This document shows positions 63,393 through 64,000 of a stretch of DNA of 64,000 nt, one piece after another. Source of the DNA: Peptococcaceae bacterium 1198_IL3148 (GTDB taxonomy: Bacteria; Bacillota; Desulfotomaculia; Desulfotomaculales; Desulfohalotomaculaceae); NCBI GenBank assembly GCA_036763105.1, contig JBAIYS010000008.1:1-64000 (forward strand). Reading direction: 5' to 3'. Below the pieces are notes generated by a model. That model searched no databases. It saw only the letters and a program-made list of their open reading frames with translations, and was not told where the DNA came from. Position numbers and translations under genes: made by a program. Each line of letters begins with the position of its first letter. Within the stretch, counting starts at the first letter, position 1.

Positions 63393-64000
63393 TCATGGTT
63401 TGGGTTGCTGCTTCTTTGTTATAGTAATCACCGCCAGCAGTACAAAGGGTAGTACAATATGTATAAAAACACCGACATAGGCGATATTGGTGCTTAGCTC
63501 TCCCACTTCCACCAGGTTTCGGGGCCAGACACCGATGGTCATCGCAATCACCGCTGAGGGCAATAGTATCGAACGATAATCCTTCAGTTTAAGAACCTCC
63601 TTTAGCGCCTCGCTGGCGATATACAAGCAACCGGCAATGACACTAAAGGCATTGGTTACCCACACCAGCATAAAGGGCGCGTCCATGGGAAATGGCGCCG
63701 CCCGAATAAAGGATATGGTGGGCCAAATTTCCCGGGACACTTCACAACTATTAAATAAAGCAATTGTAACCACTGTCATTTCCACATAGGCAATGGTAAC
63801 CAGCAGTAGCGCCAAAGAGGCCATCTTCCCCGTGCCCCGGTGGCTATTTAGATAAGGATATAAAAAGGCCAAAATGATAAACCCCGAATAGGCTGATTGA
63901 ATATTAACCAAACCCTCTGCCCAGGGTAACGATCCGCGATCCCAGAGGGGCAACAGGTTGTCACTGGCAAGCGCCGGTATGGTCAGTAGTGTTAATATTA
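63393..64000 (-). CDS. GerAB-family spore germination permease (5' part beyond window)
   Basis: The reading frame is open to the window edge (…TIPALASDNLLPLWDRG…). The visible 201 residues have five or six membrane helices and the family patterns WAEGLVNIQSAYSGF, FNSCEVSREIWPTISFIR and APFPMDAPFMLVWVTNAFSVIAG. GerAB proteins are the permease-like, germinant-sensing part of GerA-type receptors in the spore inner membrane. The rest of the gene, and probably gerAA/gerAC, lie beyond 64000. This supports a spore-forming host. Confidence 0.88.
   Translation of the reverse strand, partial: ILTLLTIPALASDNLLPLWDRGSLPWAEGLVNIQSAYSGFIILAFLYPYLNSHRGTGKMASLALLLVTIAYVEMTVVTIALFNSCEVSREIWPTISFIRAAPFPMDAPFMLVWVTNAFSVIAGCLYIASEALKEVLKLKDYRSILLPSAVIAMTIGVWPRNLVEVGELSTNIAYVGVFIHIVLPFVLLAVITITKKQQPKP

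Overview
This window reads as chromosomal DNA of a motile, endospore-forming, Gram-positive anaerobe of the Firmicutes, most like the Desulfotomaculum/Peptococcaceae group. That placement is an inference from protein style, GerAB and GerM-type spore genes, CsrA/FliW control of flagellin, DUF1540 proteins, TTG/GTG starts with strong GGAGG sites, and many small palindromic intergenic repeats. I could not run a search, so the genus is uncertain.

Region 1 (1-2.3 kb): a small membrane protein, a nitroreductase, a RelB/RelE-type toxin-antitoxin pair with a palindromic operator, and a decayed IS3-family transposase tail. Region 2 (2.3-11.9 kb, minus strand): a flagellin-glycosylation operon. It holds pseudaminic acid genes (pseB, pseC, pseG, pseI), a sugar N-formyltransferase where pseH would be expected, a second NeuB-like synthase with a CMP-sugar synthetase, a Maf glycosyltransferase, and an unknown protein next to flagellin. 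A sigma-28 type promoter precedes it. Region 3 (12.0-21.4 kb, minus): the late flagellar and chemotaxis operon cheW-cheA-cheB-flgM-flgN-flgK-flgL-flaG-fliW-csrA-hag. The hag leader carries a textbook CsrA hairpin.

Region 4 (21.4-31.6 kb): comB, two unknown genes, mutT, a YczE-type membrane protein, then a two-gene operon of a degenerate HAM1/RdgB-like protein and a SIR2-like protein (25.3-26.7 kb). That pair is the best candidate for an under-described system and resembles the KomB-KomC core of the Kongming anti-phage system as I recall it. A duplicated-domain unknown, ppaX, a GerM-type lipoprotein and a two-component system follow. Region 5 (31.7-37.3 kb): an oppABCDF peptide transporter. 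Region 6 (37.5-51 kb): a DUF1540 protein, DUF1294, a cytoplasmic molybdopterin oxidoreductase, glpX, mscS, PBP1A and pfkA, then a damaged Cache/hybrid histidine kinase beside a nested inverted-repeat element, and an intact REC-PAS kinase.

Region 7 (51-64 kb): a tRNA operon (Asp-Phe-Gly-Leu-Cys), speE-speB, a glycine-zipper stress protein, endonuclease IV, an orphan peptide-binding protein, a double DUF1540 protein, a Gln-rich repeat protein, degV, fni, a ribbon-helix-helix protein, a lipoprotein, cca, and a gerAB-type gene running off the window. Dispersed hairpin repeats ending in CCTACA recur in the intergenic regions and in places supply stop codons or C-terminal tails.
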